DNA of 64,000 nt from Maritimibacter alkaliphilus HTCC2654 (GTDB taxonomy: Bacteria; Pseudomonadota; Alphaproteobacteria; Rhodobacterales; Rhodobacteraceae). The notes under the pieces were generated by a model. It saw only the letters and a program-made list of their open reading frames with translations, was not told where the DNA came from and ran no database searches. A program made the position numbers and the translations under genes. The first letter of the stretch is position 1, and each line of letters begins with the position of its first letter. Positions 1 through 9,008 of the stretch are shown piece by piece. The stretch lies in assembly GCF_000152805.1 (NCBI RefSeq), contig NZ_CH902578.1, positions 1,084,992 to 1,148,991 of the forward strand. Direction: 5' to 3'.

Positions 1-12
1 CGCCCGGGTCGA

Positions 13-29
13 CGTGGGCGCAGCCCACG
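13..29. terminator. Hairpin at window edge
   Basis: A 7-bp inverted repeat (CGTGGGC/GCCCACG) with a 3-nt loop lies at the left end of the window. It could end a gene lying to the left, or assist the terminator at 43-70. No T-run follows, so the role is uncertain. Confidence 0.35.
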
Positions 30-42
30 GCGAAACCCATAG

Positions 43-70
43 AAAACGCCCCCGGCCGGAACCGGGGGCG
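43..70 (-). terminator. Rho-independent terminator of the molybdenum hydroxylase operon
   Basis: Read on the minus strand, a perfect 9-bp GC stem (CCGGGGGCG family) is followed directly by TTTT. It lies just past the stop codon of the gene ending at 92, so it most likely ends the iorAB transcript. Confidence 0.75.
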
Positions 71-91
71 CCATTCAACGATCAGGCGGGG

Positions 92-2242
92 TCAGGAGAA
101 TTCGATCCCGTCGTCCACCATCGGCAGGTGCATCACGCGCTTGCCCATCGCGTCGTAGATCGCGTTCGCGACCGCCGGACCTGCGGGCGGCAGACCCGGC
201 TCGCCGATGCCCGTGGGCGCCTCGCTCGACTGAACGATATGCACCTCGATTTTGGACATGTCCGAAATCCTCAGCGGCTCGTAATCGGGGAAGTTCGACT
301 GATCGACTTCGCCGTCCGTGAAGGTGATCTTCTGGCGCATGACATGGGACAGACCATAGCCGATCGCCCCCTCGACCTGCGCGCGGATCACGTCCGGGTT
401 CACCGGCACGCCGCAGTCCACGGCGGCCACGATGCGCTCGATCTTCACCTTGCCGTCGGTGACCGACACTTCGGCCACCTGCGCCACATGGGTGTTGAAG
501 CTCTTGTGCACCGCGACGCCACGGCCCCAGCCTTCGGGCATGTCGCCGCCCCAGCCCGCCTTTTCGGCGGCGAGGTTCAGGACACCCAGCGACCGTGGGG
601 CATTCGCCAGCAGGTCTTGCCGGAACTCCACCGGATCGCGGCCCGCGGCTTCGGCGGCCATGTCCATGGCGACCTCCATCGCGTAGCCGGAGTGCGAATG
701 TCCGACCGAGCGCCACCAGAGCATCGGCACCGCCGTCTCCATGTCGTGAAGCGTCACGTCCATGTTCGGAATGGCGTATTCCGTGTCCGCGACCCCCTCG
801 ACCGAGAACAGGTCGACGCCGTTCACGATCACCGCCTCGCCCATCGGCGTACCCTTGAAGATCGACTTGTTGGCCATGATCGAATGCCAGCCGACGAGGT
901 TGCCGTCGGCATCCACGCCCGCGCGCACCCGGTGCTTGGTCATCGGGCGATAGTAACCGCCGCGCACGTCGTCCTCACGCGACCAGACCAGCTTGACCGG
1001 GCGGCCATCGCCCAGTGCCATCGCGGCCATCGTCGCTTCGACCTCGTAATCCGAGGTGAAGTTGGCCCGACGCCCGAACGACCCGCCCGCATAGACGGTC
1101 TCGATCGAGGTGTTCTCCGGACCGACGCCCGAGACGGCCCCGACCGCGCCCTGCGTCACCGTGTGGAACTGGCAGCCGTCCCAGCACTGGGCCTTACCGT
1201 CCTTGATCTGGACGACACTGTTCAGGGGTTCCATCGGCGCATGGGCGAGGAACGGGAAGTGGAACTCCGCCTCGATGGTCTTGGCCGCACCTTCGAGCGC
1301 CCCGGCGGTGTCGCCTTCGGCCTTGGCCGCCAGACCCTCGGCCCGGTCGAGCGCGGCGGCATATTCCGCCTCCATCTCGTCCGAGGAGCGGGTCTCGGCA
1401 TTCGAGAAATCCCACTCGGTCGTCAGCGCCTCGCGCCCCTTCATCGCGGCCCATGTGTTCGTAGCATAGACCACCACGCCCATCGGGATCTGCTTGACGT
1501 CCACGACGCCCTCGACCTCCATCGCCGCCGACGCGTCGAACGAGGTGAGCGTGCCGCCGAACTTGGGCGACCGCTGGAGCACGGCAAAGACGACACCCTC
1601 GGGCATCACGTCCATCGCGAAGGTCGCGGTGCCGGTGGTCTTGGCGTTGCTGTCCTTGCGCGGCAGCTTGTCGGCGCCGATCTTGGTAAAGGCGCTCGGA
1701 TCCTTGAGTTGCGGGTTCGGGGTCGCGCCCTCGGGCACGAGGCCGACCAGATCGCCGAAAGACGCGCTGTTCGAGCCGTGGCTCACCATGCCGTCCTTCA
1801 CCTCGATCTCGCCCGCATCGACGCCCCATTCGGCGGCGGCGGCCTGAACCAGCAGCGATTTCGCGGCGGCCCCGGCTTCACGATACTGCATGTAGCTGTT
1901 GGCGATGGCGGTGGAGCCGCCCGAGCCCTGAACGCCCATGAGGGTGTTCATGTAGGTCGCGGTATCGGCGGGGGCGAATTCGATGTCCACGTCGTCCCAG
2001 TTCGCATCGAGCTCTTCAGCGAGCAGCGTGGACAGCCCGGTCGAGGTGCCCTGCCCCATCTCGAAATGCTTCAGGACGACCGTGACCTTGCCATCCGGCG
2101 CGATCTTGACGAAGGGGTTCGGCATGAATTCACCGCCATGCGCGGCGGCCCAGCTGCCCTTGGCATTCAGCCCAACGACCATCGCGGCCGAGGCCGCGGT
2201 TGCGCCCTGCAAAAAGGCGCGGCGTGTGGTCTTGATGTTCAT
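92..2242 (-). CDS. Molybdopterin-binding subunit of xanthine oxidase-family hydroxylase (IorB-like)
   Basis: 716 residues. The N-terminus carries a twin-arginine signal (TRRAFLQG, then a hydrophobic stretch ending near AAA), so the folded enzyme is predicted to be exported by Tat to the periplasm. The body matches the large subunit of the IorB/aldehyde-dehydrogenase type: a GGSFGRR motif and a C-terminal GIGEPGLPP motif holding the glutamate expected to be catalytic in this family. It is predicted to hydroxylate a heterocycle or oxidise an aldehyde, passing electrons to the 2Fe-2S subunit encoded just upstream (1-nt gap). The Shine-Dalgarno GGAGG sits inside the end of the upstream gene, suggesting coupling. 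No cytochrome c subunit gene is adjacent. The true substrate cannot be read from sequence; isoquinoline 1-oxidoreductase is only the family name. Confidence 0.88.
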   Translation of the reverse strand: MNIKTTRRAFLQGATAASAAMVVGLNAKGSWAAAHGGEFMPNPFVKIAPDGKVTVVLKHFEMGQGTSTGLSTLLAEELDANWDDVDIEFAPADTATYMNTLMGVQGSGGSTAIANSYMQYREAGAAAKSLLVQAAAAEWGVDAGEIEVKDGMVSHGSNSASFGDLVGLVPEGATPNPQLKDPSAFTKIGADKLPRKDSNAKTTGTATFAMDVMPEGVVFAVLQRSPKFGGTLTSFDASAAMEVEGVVDVKQIPMGVVVYATNTWAAMKGREALTTEWDFSNAETRSSDEMEAEYAAALDRAEGLAAKAEGDTAGALEGAAKTIEAEFHFPFLAHAPMEPLNSVVQIKDGKAQCWDGCQFHTVTQGAVGAVSGVGPENTSIETVYAGGSFGRRANFTSDYEVEATMAAMALGDGRPVKLVWSREDDVRGGYYRPMTKHRVRAGVDADGNLVGWHSIMANKSIFKGTPMGEAVIVNGVDLFSVEGVADTEYAIPNMDVTLHDMETAVPMLWWRSVGHSHSGYAMEVAMDMAAEAAGRDPVEFRQDLLANAPRSLGVLNLAAEKAGWGGDMPEGWGRGVAVHKSFNTHVAQVAEVSVTDGKVKIERIVAAVDCGVPVNPDVIRAQVEGAIGYGLSHVMRQKITFTDGEVDQSNFPDYEPLRISDMSKIEVHIVQSSEAPTGIGEPGLPPAGPAVANAIYDAMGKRVMHLPMVDDGIEFS

Positions 2243-2243
2243 A

Positions 2244-2705
2244 TCAGGCCTCCATCCGCTTTGACGCTTCGTGGATCGCGGCCCGGATGCGCGTATAGGT
2301 CGCGCAGCGGCAGACGTTGCCCCACATGTAGCTGTCGATGTCTTCGTCCGTCGGCTTGGCCTTCTCGGTCAGAAGGCCGACCGCCGACATGATCTGGCCC
2401 GACTGGCAGTAGCCGCATTGCACGACGTCCAGATCGGCCCAGGCCGACTGCACCGCCGCGGCGACGTCGGAGTTCAGGCCCTCGATCGTCGTGATCTCGG
2501 CCCCTTCGAGGTCGCCCACCTGCGCCTGACAGGAGCGTGTCGGCTCGCCGTCGACATGCACGGTGCAGGCCCCGCAGGAGGCCACGCCGCAGCCGAACTT
2601 GGTTCCGGTCATGCCGAGCACGTCCCGGATGGCCCAGAGAAGCGGCATGTCGGGCGGCGCCTCGACACTCTTCTCCTCGCCGTTGATTTTCAGTGTGATC
2701 GCCAT
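2244..2705 (-). CDS. (2Fe-2S)-binding subunit of molybdenum hydroxylase (IorA-like)
   Basis: 153 residues, the normal size for the small iron-sulfur subunit of IorAB-type enzymes. Two clusters are visible. The plant-ferredoxin-type set is C39, C44, C47 and C59 (FGCGVASCGAC). The second set is C97, C100, C132 and C134 (CGYC and CRC). It transfers electrons from the molybdenum centre in the partner subunit to an external acceptor. It lacks its own signal and would be carried with the Tat-signalled large subunit. GGGAGGACAAC precedes the ATG. Family assignment is firm, substrate unknown. Confidence 0.9.
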   Translation of the reverse strand: MAITLKINGEEKSVEAPPDMPLLWAIRDVLGMTGTKFGCGVASCGACTVHVDGEPTRSCQAQVGDLEGAEITTIEGLNSDVAAAVQSAWADLDVVQCGYCQSGQIMSAVGLLTEKAKPTDEDIDSYMWGNVCRCATYTRIRAAIHEASKRMEA

Positions 2706-2912
2706 GTTGTCCTCCCTGACGCCTTTGGCTGTTCGCTAATCGGCTGGCCCGGTGACGCCTCTCGCGGGCGCGCGTGGCCGGGTCACTGGGAATAGATTAC
2801 TCACAGGTTTCGGTTTCGGGAAAGCGAGGGCTGTGTGCCGCAAAGGGCCGCGCGGTGAAAAGCTTGGGAAAATCCGTCAACCAATTCGCTGTATTGGCCG
2901 GGACAATGCGGA
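2706..2912. promoter_or_regulatory. Intergenic region upstream of iorAB-like genes
   Basis: 207 nt between the MFS gene and the molybdenum hydroxylase genes, all on the minus strand. It contains a CCAAT-N7-ATTGG dyad and candidate AT-rich blocks, but I cannot assign a promoter with confidence. The hydroxylase genes may have their own promoter here or be read through from the transporter. Confidence 0.3.
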
Positions 2913-4112
2913 TCAGGCCAGCCGGGCCACGCCCCCCATCCCCCGGATGCGCCAGTAGAGCCAGCCGACCACCACGAGGTTCAGGGCCGCGAACAGCGCG
3001 GCGAGGCCGTAGGCGATGGCGTAGTCCGCCGTCAGATCGTAGAGCAGGCCGCCCATGTAGCCGCCATTGGCGTGACCGAACCAGCCGAACATCGTCACCA
3101 TGCCCATCGCATAGCCGCGCCGCGACGGCGGGGTGTGGGCCGCGAGCGTTGTGAGCACGCCGGTCATGACGCCCGCGTATCCGAAGCCATAGATCGGCGC
3201 GTAGAGGTAGAAGGCCGACAGGTCGTCGATCAGGATGAACCCGTAGATCAGAAGCGCCATCCAAGCGGTCGCCGCCATGTAGGCGGGGATGGCCCCGATG
3301 ATATCCGCGAACTTCCCGAACGCGACACGGCCGACGATGCCGACCATGAGCATCAGGAAGATGACGCCCCCCGCTTCGTCCGCCGTGAAGCCGCAGCCCT
3401 GAATGTAGGGGACGAGGTGCATGAGCGGGACCGACATGCAGGTGCAGCACAGAAAAATAGCAAGGCACATGGTCGGCACGACGAGGCGAATGGGGGGATA
3501 GCCGCTTTCGTCCGGTGCCTGGGCCGATGCCCCTGCGGTGGCGACTGGGCGCAGGAGAAGCGCGAGCGGGATCAGCAGCACCAGCATCGCCCCGCCGGTC
3601 AGCGCGAGCGCGCCGGAAACGCCCACCGACTTGATGAGGATCGCCGAAGCGAATGGCACGCCGCCCTGCCCCAGAGCCTGCCCCGCCGAGGCGATGCCCA
3701 GCGCGAGCCCCGCGCCCACGGGGAACCACTTTCCGACGACGGACATGACCGGGGCGAAGATGGCCGATGCGCCGAAGAACCCGGCGAGGAACATGAGCGC
3801 GTAGTAATGCCAGAGCGTGGCGGCGAGAGACGAGGCGAGGTAGGCCAGACCCATGACGCTCACCCCGATCAGAACCACGGGCCGCGTGCCGATCCGGTCG
3901 GCCAGCACCCCCATCATCATCCCGCCCAGCGCCATGCCGAGGATGCCGGCCACGTTGATGAGGGAGATATCGCCGCGCTCCCAGCCGTGCGCCTCTTCCA
4001 AGGGCACGACGTAGGCCGACATGCCGTTGACGATCGAGCCCATGGCAAGCGCGAGGATCAGGGCCGAGGCGGCCACGACCACCCAGCGATAGGGATGCAA
4101 TCCGGTGTCCAT
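2913..4112 (-). CDS. MFS transporter, monocarboxylate-porter-like
   Basis: 399 residues with about 12 hydrophobic segments. The A-motif loop between TM2 and TM3 reads GVLADRIGTRP, typical of the major facilitator superfamily. The overall pattern (N-terminal RWVVVAASALIL, long TM6-TM7 loop) resembles the monocarboxylate/organic-anion porters. I chose the ATG at 4112 (MDTGLHPYRW) because upstream in-frame residues are not membrane-like. It sits 85 nt downstream of the P450 gene on the same strand and 207 nt upstream of the hydroxylase genes, so it plausibly imports the substrate of this cluster. Substrate unknown. Confidence 0.82.
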   Translation of the reverse strand: MDTGLHPYRWVVVAASALILALAMGSIVNGMSAYVVPLEEAHGWERGDISLINVAGILGMALGGMMMGVLADRIGTRPVVLIGVSVMGLAYLASSLAATLWHYYALMFLAGFFGASAIFAPVMSVVGKWFPVGAGLALGIASAGQALGQGGVPFASAILIKSVGVSGALALTGGAMLVLLIPLALLLRPVATAGASAQAPDESGYPPIRLVVPTMCLAIFLCCTCMSVPLMHLVPYIQGCGFTADEAGGVIFLMLMVGIVGRVAFGKFADIIGAIPAYMAATAWMALLIYGFILIDDLSAFYLYAPIYGFGYAGVMTGVLTTLAAHTPPSRRGYAMGMVTMFGWFGHANGGYMGGLLYDLTADYAIAYGLAALFAALNLVVVGWLYWRIRGMGGVARLA

Positions 4113-4197
4113 CGCTGTCTTTGCCCCTTCGGTCCCGTGTCCGCCAGTGTTCAGCCTATCACCTTGGCGCGGAAATGTCCTGTCCCAAGGGGGCGGG

Positions 4198-5424
4198 TCA
4201 GTCGATCCGGGCCAGCACATCGACCGGCCAGCGGTGGCCCAGACGTTTGTGATAGGTGATCCGCGCCGGATCGGTGACGAGCGTGAAAGGCCGGTCGACC
4301 AGCGCCCGCGCGCCTTGGGTGACCAGCATTTGCCCCAGTGGCGCGCCGATGCAGCGGTGGCGCCCCTGCCCGAACATCAGCACGCCCGAATGGTCGCGCG
4401 TGGGGTCGAAGCGGTCGGGATCGGGGTGCAGGTCGGGATCTCGATTGGCGCTGCCGAGGGCCAGAAAGATCGGGGTGCCTTCGGTCAGCTGCACCCCGTC
4501 GCGCTCATGCGCCTCGCGCACGACGCGGGGGATGGTCTGGGCCGGGGTTTCCAGCCGCAGAACCTCCATCACGGTGGCGGCGATGTCGCCCTCGCCCGCC
4601 CGCAGGGCCGCAAGGTGATCGGGGTCCGACGCCAGACGGATCAGAACCTGCGCGATCGCGGCCTCGATGTTCTCGATCCCGTCGGCGAGGACCAGCAGCG
4701 CATGGTCCCCGATTTCGATGTCCGTCAGCCCGCCCCGCGCGATGAGGTGCGAGATCAGATCCGGGCCGGGGGTGGCATGGCGGGCCGCGACGGCCCCGGC
4801 GATATAGTGTCGGGTCGCCTCAAGCCCGGCGTTCACATCGTCGAACCCGGCGCGGTCGGTGATCGGCGCGAACAGCTTGAAAAGCGCCCCGGTCGCCCGC
4901 GCGATGGCCGCCGGGTCATGGTCGAGGCCGACGAACCGGGCCATGGCCTGCGTCGCGAAGGGGCGACCGAACCCGGTGATGATATCCTGCGGCCCCTGCC
5001 CGGCCAGTCGGGCCAGATGCGCCTCGGCCAGCGGACCGATCCACGCCTCGGCCCCGTCGAACGTGTCGAAAAAGGCAGCCGACAGCGGTTTGCGCATGTC
5101 CACGTGTCGGGGCTTGTCGAGGAAAGGCGGGATGTTCGCGGCCACGTCCGCCGCCACGTAGCGGTCGCGGTTCTTCTCGGCCAGCATGGAAAAGCGCGAG
5201 GGCGCATTGCCCAGCCGGGCATCGGTGAAGGCCGCCTTGATGTCGGCGGCCCGCGTCATCACGTAACCGCCGGATTTCACCGGGGCGAGCGGCGCGTTGT
5301 CGCGCAGCCACGCCCATGTCGGCGCGGGGTCCGCGACGAAGGCGTCCGACAGCAGATCGACGGGAAGGTCGGGCGCGGCGGGTTTAGCCCGCCCAGCGCC
5401 GAACCAGCTTTTCAGTTTCCTCAT
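4198..5424 (-). CDS. Cytochrome P450 (soluble bacterial type)
   Basis: 408 residues. The heme loop FGQGRHRCIG places the cysteine ligand at C358, and the K-helix ExxR is E287-R290. The I-helix reads GIEN at 249-252 where most P450s have G-x-(D/E)-T, so the conserved threonine used in oxygen activation is asparagine here while the acidic residue is kept. No transmembrane anchor is seen, so it should be cytosolic and need a separate ferredoxin and reductase; none is adjacent. It overlaps the end of the amidohydrolase gene by 41 nt, implying translation from one message. Substrate unknown; context suggests oxidation in the same pathway as the amidohydrolase and hydroxylase. Confidence 0.9.
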   Translation of the reverse strand: MRKLKSWFGAGRAKPAAPDLPVDLLSDAFVADPAPTWAWLRDNAPLAPVKSGGYVMTRAADIKAAFTDARLGNAPSRFSMLAEKNRDRYVAADVAANIPPFLDKPRHVDMRKPLSAAFFDTFDGAEAWIGPLAEAHLARLAGQGPQDIITGFGRPFATQAMARFVGLDHDPAAIARATGALFKLFAPITDRAGFDDVNAGLEATRHYIAGAVAARHATPGPDLISHLIARGGLTDIEIGDHALLVLADGIENIEAAIAQVLIRLASDPDHLAALRAGEGDIAATVMEVLRLETPAQTIPRVVREAHERDGVQLTEGTPIFLALGSANRDPDLHPDPDRFDPTRDHSGVLMFGQGRHRCIGAPLGQMLVTQGARALVDRPFTLVTDPARITYHKRLGHRWPVDVLARID

Positions 5425-6490
5425 CGTTCCGGTCCAGATGCTCGCGCAGGGCCGCGCGTTCGTCGTCAGTCAGGGGCACGCCCGCCGCGAATTTGGCGAG
5501 GATCTCCACCTTATAATAGCGCAGCGCCGCCGAGAGCATGAACACCTCGTCGGTAAGGTCCGCCGTCGTGGTGGGCGAGCACATGTCGGCGATGTTGTCC
5601 GAGGCCATGCGGATCGGCACCCCTGCGGCGGCCAGTTCCAGCACCCGCACGATGGAATTGTAGGTCGGGGTCATGATCGGGCGAAGCTGGCGCATCCCGA
5701 TGGCCGCCGAGGGGCAGGAAATGATGCCGATGTTCGTCTCCAGCAACGCCTCGACATAGGCCTCCCACCGGGCGTCGTCATAGGTCGAGGGGGAAATGGC
5801 GTGGACCGCCCAGACCTGCGGCTCGTCGCCCTCGAGCACGCCTTCGCGCCGAGTGACCTCGATCAACCGTTCGGTGCCGTTTTCCTGCGGGATGTTGAGT
5901 TGGTCGGTGTGGACATGGAGCATCTTGCCGGTCGTGCGCGCCAGATCGAGCATCCGCACGCAATGTTCCTCGAACCCGATGTTGTCGGGATAGTCGTCCA
6001 CATCGTCCGCTTCGGGCAGGCAACCGATGAAATCGGCGGACTTCACACCTTCTTCGAACACCCGCCACCGTTCGGGCTCGTCATCGCGAAAGCCCAGCGG
6101 GGTATAGGCGGCGGCGCGCAGGGTCAGCCGATTGCCGTAGTCGCGCGCGATCCCCATGATCTGATCCAGCGCCGAGGTGCCGACCCGGTCGGGGGTCACG
6201 TCCACCATCGTATCCACCAGCCGCGTGCCCGCGCCCACCATCACGTCGAGCGTGGCGCGCACGCGGGCGTCGAGGTTTTCGGGGTCGTAGGCCGGGCCTT
6301 CGTGAACGCTCGCGATCAGCTTGTGCTTCTTCTGAAGCGAAATATGAGAGCTTTCCAGCACCTGCACGCGCCCGTGGTCGACGAATCCGTCGTCCAGCGT
6401 ATTGGCCCGGTCGAGATGCACATGTGCGTTATGAAATCCGCCGAGCCGGTCCATCTCGGCTTTGAATTTGTCGTAAAATGGTGACTGCAC
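5384..6490 (-). CDS. Metal-dependent amidohydrolase (cytosine deaminase-like)
   Basis: 368 residues from a GTG start at 6490, chosen because AGAGGGGAACC stands directly before it and the longer reading has no family similarity. Metal-site motifs of the amidohydrolase superfamily are visible: HVHLD near the N-terminus (H-x-H), HVHTDQ mid-protein, WAVHAIS, and ASDNIAD carrying the expected aspartate. Members deaminate or hydrolyse cyclic amides, pyrimidines or related N-heterocycles in the cytosol. It is the first gene of a minus-strand run continuing into a P450, a transporter and a molybdenum hydroxylase. Exact reaction not assignable. Confidence 0.78.
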   Translation of the reverse strand: MQSPFYDKFKAEMDRLGGFHNAHVHLDRANTLDDGFVDHGRVQVLESSHISLQKKHKLIASVHEGPAYDPENLDARVRATLDVMVGAGTRLVDTMVDVTPDRVGTSALDQIMGIARDYGNRLTLRAAAYTPLGFRDDEPERWRVFEEGVKSADFIGCLPEADDVDDYPDNIGFEEHCVRMLDLARTTGKMLHVHTDQLNIPQENGTERLIEVTRREGVLEGDEPQVWAVHAISPSTYDDARWEAYVEALLETNIGIISCPSAAIGMRQLRPIMTPTYNSIVRVLELAAAGVPIRMASDNIADMCSPTTTADLTDEVFMLSAALRYYKVEILAKFAAGVPLTDDERAALREHLDRNDEETEKLVRRWAG

Positions 6491-6545
6491 GGTTCCCCTC
6501 TTGGCTCGCTCTTCGGCGGCGTTCACGCCACAAACCCTTCTGGTG

Positions 6546-6587
6546 AGTATGCGATTTTGATCGGACCGTGAACAGGGGCACCTGTTC
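6546..6587 (-). promoter_or_regulatory. Candidate promoter and dyad upstream of amidohydrolase
   Basis: On the minus strand TGTTCA (6569-6574), a 17-nt spacer and CATACT (6546-6551) form a plausible sigma-70 promoter about 50 nt before the GTG start. A perfect 7-bp dyad GAACAGG-N4-CCTGTTC (6570-6587) overlaps the -35 element, as an operator would. The regulator is unknown. Confidence 0.4.
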
Positions 6588-6728
6588 GTTTTCGCCCGGC
6601 GTGTCGTCGCGGTCATCGTGGCCGGGCGCCGATGCAGGCCTTGGCGGGCGACAATACGTTACAGAAAATGAAAACGTGAATATCTTCGGTAACATTTTTT
6701 CTTGCATCGAATCGTGTGCTTGATTAAG

Positions 6729-6744
6729 TCGACCGTGCGGTCGA
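6729..6744. promoter_or_regulatory. Probable PaaR operator upstream of the thiolase-paaABCDE operon
   Basis: A perfect dyad TCGACCG-TG-CGGTCGA lies 30 nt before the thiolase start. A related dyad (ACCGAC-TG-GTCGGT) sits in the paaG/paaZ promoter region. Both resemble TetR-family PaaR sites. A weak promoter TTGCAT (6702-6707), 17 nt, TAAGTC (6725-6730) would place the dyad over the transcription start. Confidence 0.6.
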
Positions 6745-6773
6745 AAAAACTATGCCGTGATCTGGGAGGATCC

Positions 6774-7979
6774 ATGTCGAACGCTTACATCTGTGACGCA
6801 CAGCGCACGCCCATCGGCCGCTACGGCGGTGCCCTGTCCTCGGTCCGCACCGATGACCTCGCCGCGATTCCGATCGCCGCCCTCATGGCGCGCAACCCCA
6901 ATGTGGACTGGGCGAAACTGGATGACGTGATCTATGGCGACGCGAACCAGGCGGGCGAAGACAACCGCAACGTGGCGCGCATGGCCGCGCTTCTGGCGGG
7001 CCTGCCGACGGATGTTCCGGGCACGACCGTCAACCGCCTCTGCGCCTCCGGCATGGACGCGGTCGGGATGGCGTCGCGCGGGCTGAAGGCGGGCGACTAC
7101 GACCTCGCCATCGCGGGCGGTGTCGAAAGCATGAGCCGCGCGCCCTTCGTGATGCCCAAGGCGACAAGCGCCTTCGCACGCCAGAACGCGGTCTATGACA
7201 CGACGATCGGCTGGCGCTTCGTGAACAAGAAGATGAACGCCGACTACGGCGCCCATTCGATGCCCGAAACCGCCGACAACGTGGCCGAAGATTACCAGAT
7301 CAGCCGCGCGGATCAGGATGCCTTCGCCGCCCGGTCGCAGGCCCGTTGGGCCGCCGCGCATGAGGCGGGCAAGTTCGCGGACGAGATCACGCCGGTCAGC
7401 GTGCCGCAGCGCAAGGGCGATCCGGTCGTCGTGGACACCGACGAGCACCCGCGCCCCGGCACCGGGGTCGAGCAGCTTGCCAAGCTCAAGGGCGTGAACG
7501 GACCGGACCTGAGCGTCACCGCGGGCAATGCCTCGGGCGTGAACGACGGGGCCGCCGCGATCCTGATGGCCTCCGACGCCGGGCTGAAGGCCCACGGCCT
7601 CACCCCCCTCGCCCGCGTCGTGTCGATGCAGGCTGCCGGTGTCGAGCCGCGCGTCATGGGGATCGGCCCGGTGCCCGCGACGCGCAAGGTGCTCGCGAAA
7701 ACCGGTCTCACCATGGACGACATGGATGTGATAGAATTGAACGAAGCCTTCGCGTCCCAAGGCCTTGCCACGCTGCGCGAACTGGGCGTGGCGGACGACG
7801 ACGACCGGGTGAACCCCAACGGTGGCGCCATCGCCATCGGGCATCCGCTGGGCATGTCCGGCGCACGTCTGGTGCTGACGGCGGCCTATGAACTCAGGCG
7901 GCGGGGCGGGCGTTACGCCCTGTGCACGATGTGCGTGGGCGTGGGCCAAGGGACCGCAATGATTATCGAGCGGGTCTGA
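6774..7979 (+). CDS. paaJ: 3-oxoadipyl-CoA / 3-oxo-5,6-dehydrosuberyl-CoA thiolase
   Basis: 401 residues, the usual length. The nucleophile C90 lies in [11 protein letters not shown]357 in [11 protein letters not shown] and the second catalytic C387 in [10 protein letters not shown]. This is the PcaF/PaaJ class of thiolases, which cleaves 3-oxoadipyl-CoA to succinyl-CoA and acetyl-CoA, and in the phenylacetate route also the C8 intermediate. The ATG at 6774 follows GGGAGGATCC. It is the first gene of the paaABCDE operon (25 nt before paaA), so the phenylacetate role is favoured over protocatechuate; sequence alone does not separate PaaJ from PcaF. Confidence 0.88.
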   Translation: MSNAYICDAQRTPIGRYGGALSSVRTDDLAAIPIAALMARNPNVDWAKLDDVIYGDANQAGEDNRNVARMAALLAGLPTDVPGTTVNRLCASGMDAVGMASRGLKAGDYDLAIAGGVESMSRAPFVMPKATSAFARQNAVYDTTIGWRFVNKKMNADYGAHSMPETADNVAEDYQISRADQDAFAARSQARWAAAHEAGKFADEITPVSVPQRKGDPVVVDTDEHPRPGTGVEQLAKLKGVNGPDLSVTAGNASGVNDGAAAILMASDAGLKAHGLTPLARVVSMQAAGVEPRVMGIGPVPATRKVLAKTGLTMDDMDVIELNEAFASQGLATLRELGVADDDDRVNPNGGAIAIGHPLGMSGARLVLTAAYELRRRGGRYALCTMCVGVGQGTAMIIERV

Positions 7980-8004
7980 CCCGCAACTCAGGAGGACCGA
8001 CGAC

Positions 8005-8997
8005 ATGTATGCTCAAATGGTCAAATCCACCGGCCAAGGCGTGAAATCGCTGGAAGAAATGGAACCGGAGGAACGTGCGTTTCAGGAAAAGGTCGATGCG
8101 GACATCCGCATCGAACCCCGCGACTGGATGCCCGAAGGCTACAAGAAGACGCTGATCCGGCAGATCGGTCAGCACGCGCATTCGGAAATCGTCGGTCAGC
8201 TTCCCGAGGGCAACTGGATCACCCGCGCCCCCACGCTGGAGCGCAAAATGATCCTTCTCGCCAAGGTGCAGGACGAGGCGGGGCATGGTCTTTACCTCTA
8301 CTGCGCCGCCGAGACGCTGGGCGTCAGCCGCGATGACCTGACCAAGCAACTGCTCTCGGGCAAGATGAAATACTCGTCGATCTTCAACTACCCGACGCTG
8401 ACCTGGGCCGACATCGGCGCGGTCGGCTGGCTGGTCGATGGCGCGGCGATCATGAACCAGGTGCCGCTGCAACGGACGAGCTACGGCCCCTACTCCCGCG
8501 CGATGATCCGCATCTGCAAGGAGGAGTCGTTCCACCAGCGGCAGGGCTACGACATCATGATGAAGATGGCGAAAGGCTCCGAGGCGCAAAAGCGGATGGC
8601 ACAGGATGCGCTGAACCGCTTCTGGTATCCGTCGCTGATGATGTTCGGCCCGTCCGACGCCAACTCCGTTCACTCGGAACAGTCGATGGCGTGGAAGATC
8701 AAGATCAACACGAACGACGAGCTGCGCCAGAAATTCGTCGATCAGACCGTGCCGCAGGCCGAATACCTCGGCCTCACCATTCCCGACGAAACGCTCGCGT
8801 GGAACGAGGAAAAGGGCGGCTACGACTTCGCCGAGCCGGACTGGGACGAGTTCTTCGACGTGCTCAAGGGCGCGGGCCCCGTGAACAACGGCCGTCTGGA
8901 AGCCCGCCGCAAGGCCTGGGACGACGGCGCATGGGTGCGCGAGGGGCTGCTGGCCCACGGTGAAAAGAAACGCGCCGCCAAAATGGCCGCGGAATAA
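8005..8997 (+). CDS. paaA: Phenylacetyl-CoA 1,2-epoxidase subunit A (catalytic, diiron)
   Basis: 330 residues. This is the catalytic alpha subunit of the multicomponent epoxidase that converts phenylacetyl-CoA to the ring 1,2-epoxide in the cytosol. Two ExxH metal motifs are visible, E91-H94 (DEAGH) and E174-H177 (EESFH), as expected for a ferritin-like diiron site. A strong AGGAGG precedes the ATG. It is followed by paaB, paaC, paaD and paaE in the canonical order. Length and motifs match the E. coli-type subunit. Confidence 0.97.
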   Translation: MYAQMVKSTGQGVKSLEEMEPEERAFQEKVDADIRIEPRDWMPEGYKKTLIRQIGQHAHSEIVGQLPEGNWITRAPTLERKMILLAKVQDEAGHGLYLYCAAETLGVSRDDLTKQLLSGKMKYSSIFNYPTLTWADIGAVGWLVDGAAIMNQVPLQRTSYGPYSRAMIRICKEESFHQRQGYDIMMKMAKGSEAQKRMAQDALNRFWYPSLMMFGPSDANSVHSEQSMAWKIKINTNDELRQKFVDQTVPQAEYLGLTIPDETLAWNEEKGGYDFAEPDWDEFFDVLKGAGPVNNGRLEARRKAWDDGAWVREGLLAHGEKKRAAKMAAE

Positions 8998-9008
8998 GGA
9001 ACGCTGAC

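Noticed and set aside
14-2392. Long plus-strand open frame of 792 codons
   Set aside because: Antisense to the IorB-like gene, which has clear motifs, Tat signal and ribosome site. Long antisense frames are common in DNA this GC-rich.
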